This document shows, piece by piece, positions 32,626 to 32,793 of a stretch of DNA of 32,793 nucleotides. The stretch spans positions 1 to 32,793 of the forward strand of contig JAKADA010000011.1 in assembly GCA_021820975.1 (NCBI GenBank), read 5' to 3'. Under the pieces are notes generated by a model that was not told the DNA's origin, made no database searches, and saw only the letters and a program-made list of their open reading frames with translations. Origin of the DNA: Bacillota bacterium (GTDB taxonomy: Bacteria; Bacillota; Bacilli; Alicyclobacillales; SLC66). The position numbers and the translations under genes are program-made. Each line of letters opens with the position of its first letter. The stretch's first letter is position 1.

Positions 32626-32793
32626 GTGAATAGAAAATACAAAATTTCATTAACTTCCATTGTGTCCTTTTGTCTCATATTTGTCCAGATGCCGCCTGTA
32701 TTAGCTAAAACCGTACCACAACAAGCGGTAATTCTCTATCAAACTGGGTTACAGTTATATCAAAAAAATCCTAAACAAGCGCTTGCAGATTTT
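32626..32793 (+). CDS. Secreted or lipid-facing protein, N-terminal part only
   Basis: A frame of 56 codons runs to the window end without a stop. It starts at GTG 32626 with AGGAGG at 32609-32614. The product begins MNRKYK, has a hydrophobic core and a likely signal-peptidase site after VLA (about residue 27), then TVPQQAVILYQTGLQLYQKN. The last part could be the beginning of a tetratricopeptide-type helix pair (VILYQTGLQLYQKNPKQALA), which is only suggestive. No family is assigned. Confidence 0.6.
   Translation, partial: MNRKYKISLTSIVSFCLIFVQMPPVLAKTVPQQAVILYQTGLQLYQKNPKQALADF

Overview
The window looks like a chromosomal segment from a Gram-positive Bacillota of the class Bacilli, probably an Alicyclobacillaceae-like organism. 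This is inferred from gene order: dnaE, accD, accA, pfkA, pyk, icd, polA, mutM and coaE run in the order known from Bacillus-type genomes. It fits with Shine-Dalgarno sites of the AGGAGG type and frequent TTG and GTG starts. Almost every gene is on the minus strand, so transcription runs from high to low coordinates. The species cannot be fixed from the sequence alone.

Region 1-3000 is an accessory patch beside a tRNA-Leu(GAG) gene (3008-3092). It holds the first 8 codons of a probable transposase at the left edge, a GNAT acetyltransferase, a decayed IS110-family transposase with two in-frame stops, and a tyrosine recombinase interrupted by one in-frame TGA. Several strong inverted repeats lie among them. 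A recombinase next to the 3' end of a tRNA gene is the usual layout of an integrated element, here apparently degenerate.

Region 3200-9560 carries a membrane-anchored lytic transglycosylase, coaE, mutM, polA and icd. polA and icd have recognisable promoters and a terminator lies between them. Region 9557-15900 holds a DMT-family permease, a hotdog thioesterase, pyk (with the extra C-terminal PEP-utilising domain), pfkA, accA, accD and a conserved small protein. This groups lower glycolysis with the first step of fatty acid synthesis.

Region 15980-22800 is a tightly packed cluster: a YtoI-like regulator (HTH, DRTGG, CBS pair, hotdog), an OmpR-type response regulator, a histidine kinase, and dnaE, whose TTG start overlaps the kinase stop by 4 nt. 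A TATAAT box flanked by a perfect 8-bp inverted repeat precedes it. A TetR regulator and a divergent MMPL/RND exporter follow at 22782-25651, with a 14-bp palindrome between them.

Region 25686-29405 is a probable four-gene minus-strand unit: a small HTH/coiled-coil protein, an unrecognised 150-aa protein translationally coupled to it, a TauE/SafE permease, and a bifunctional homocysteine methyltransferase/methylenetetrahydrofolate reductase. Its extended -10 box abuts a 32-bp near-perfect palindrome of alternating purines and pyrimidines. The right end has pgcA, a stand-alone amidase, and the start of a divergently transcribed secreted protein. No CRISPR array, rRNA or replication origin was seen.
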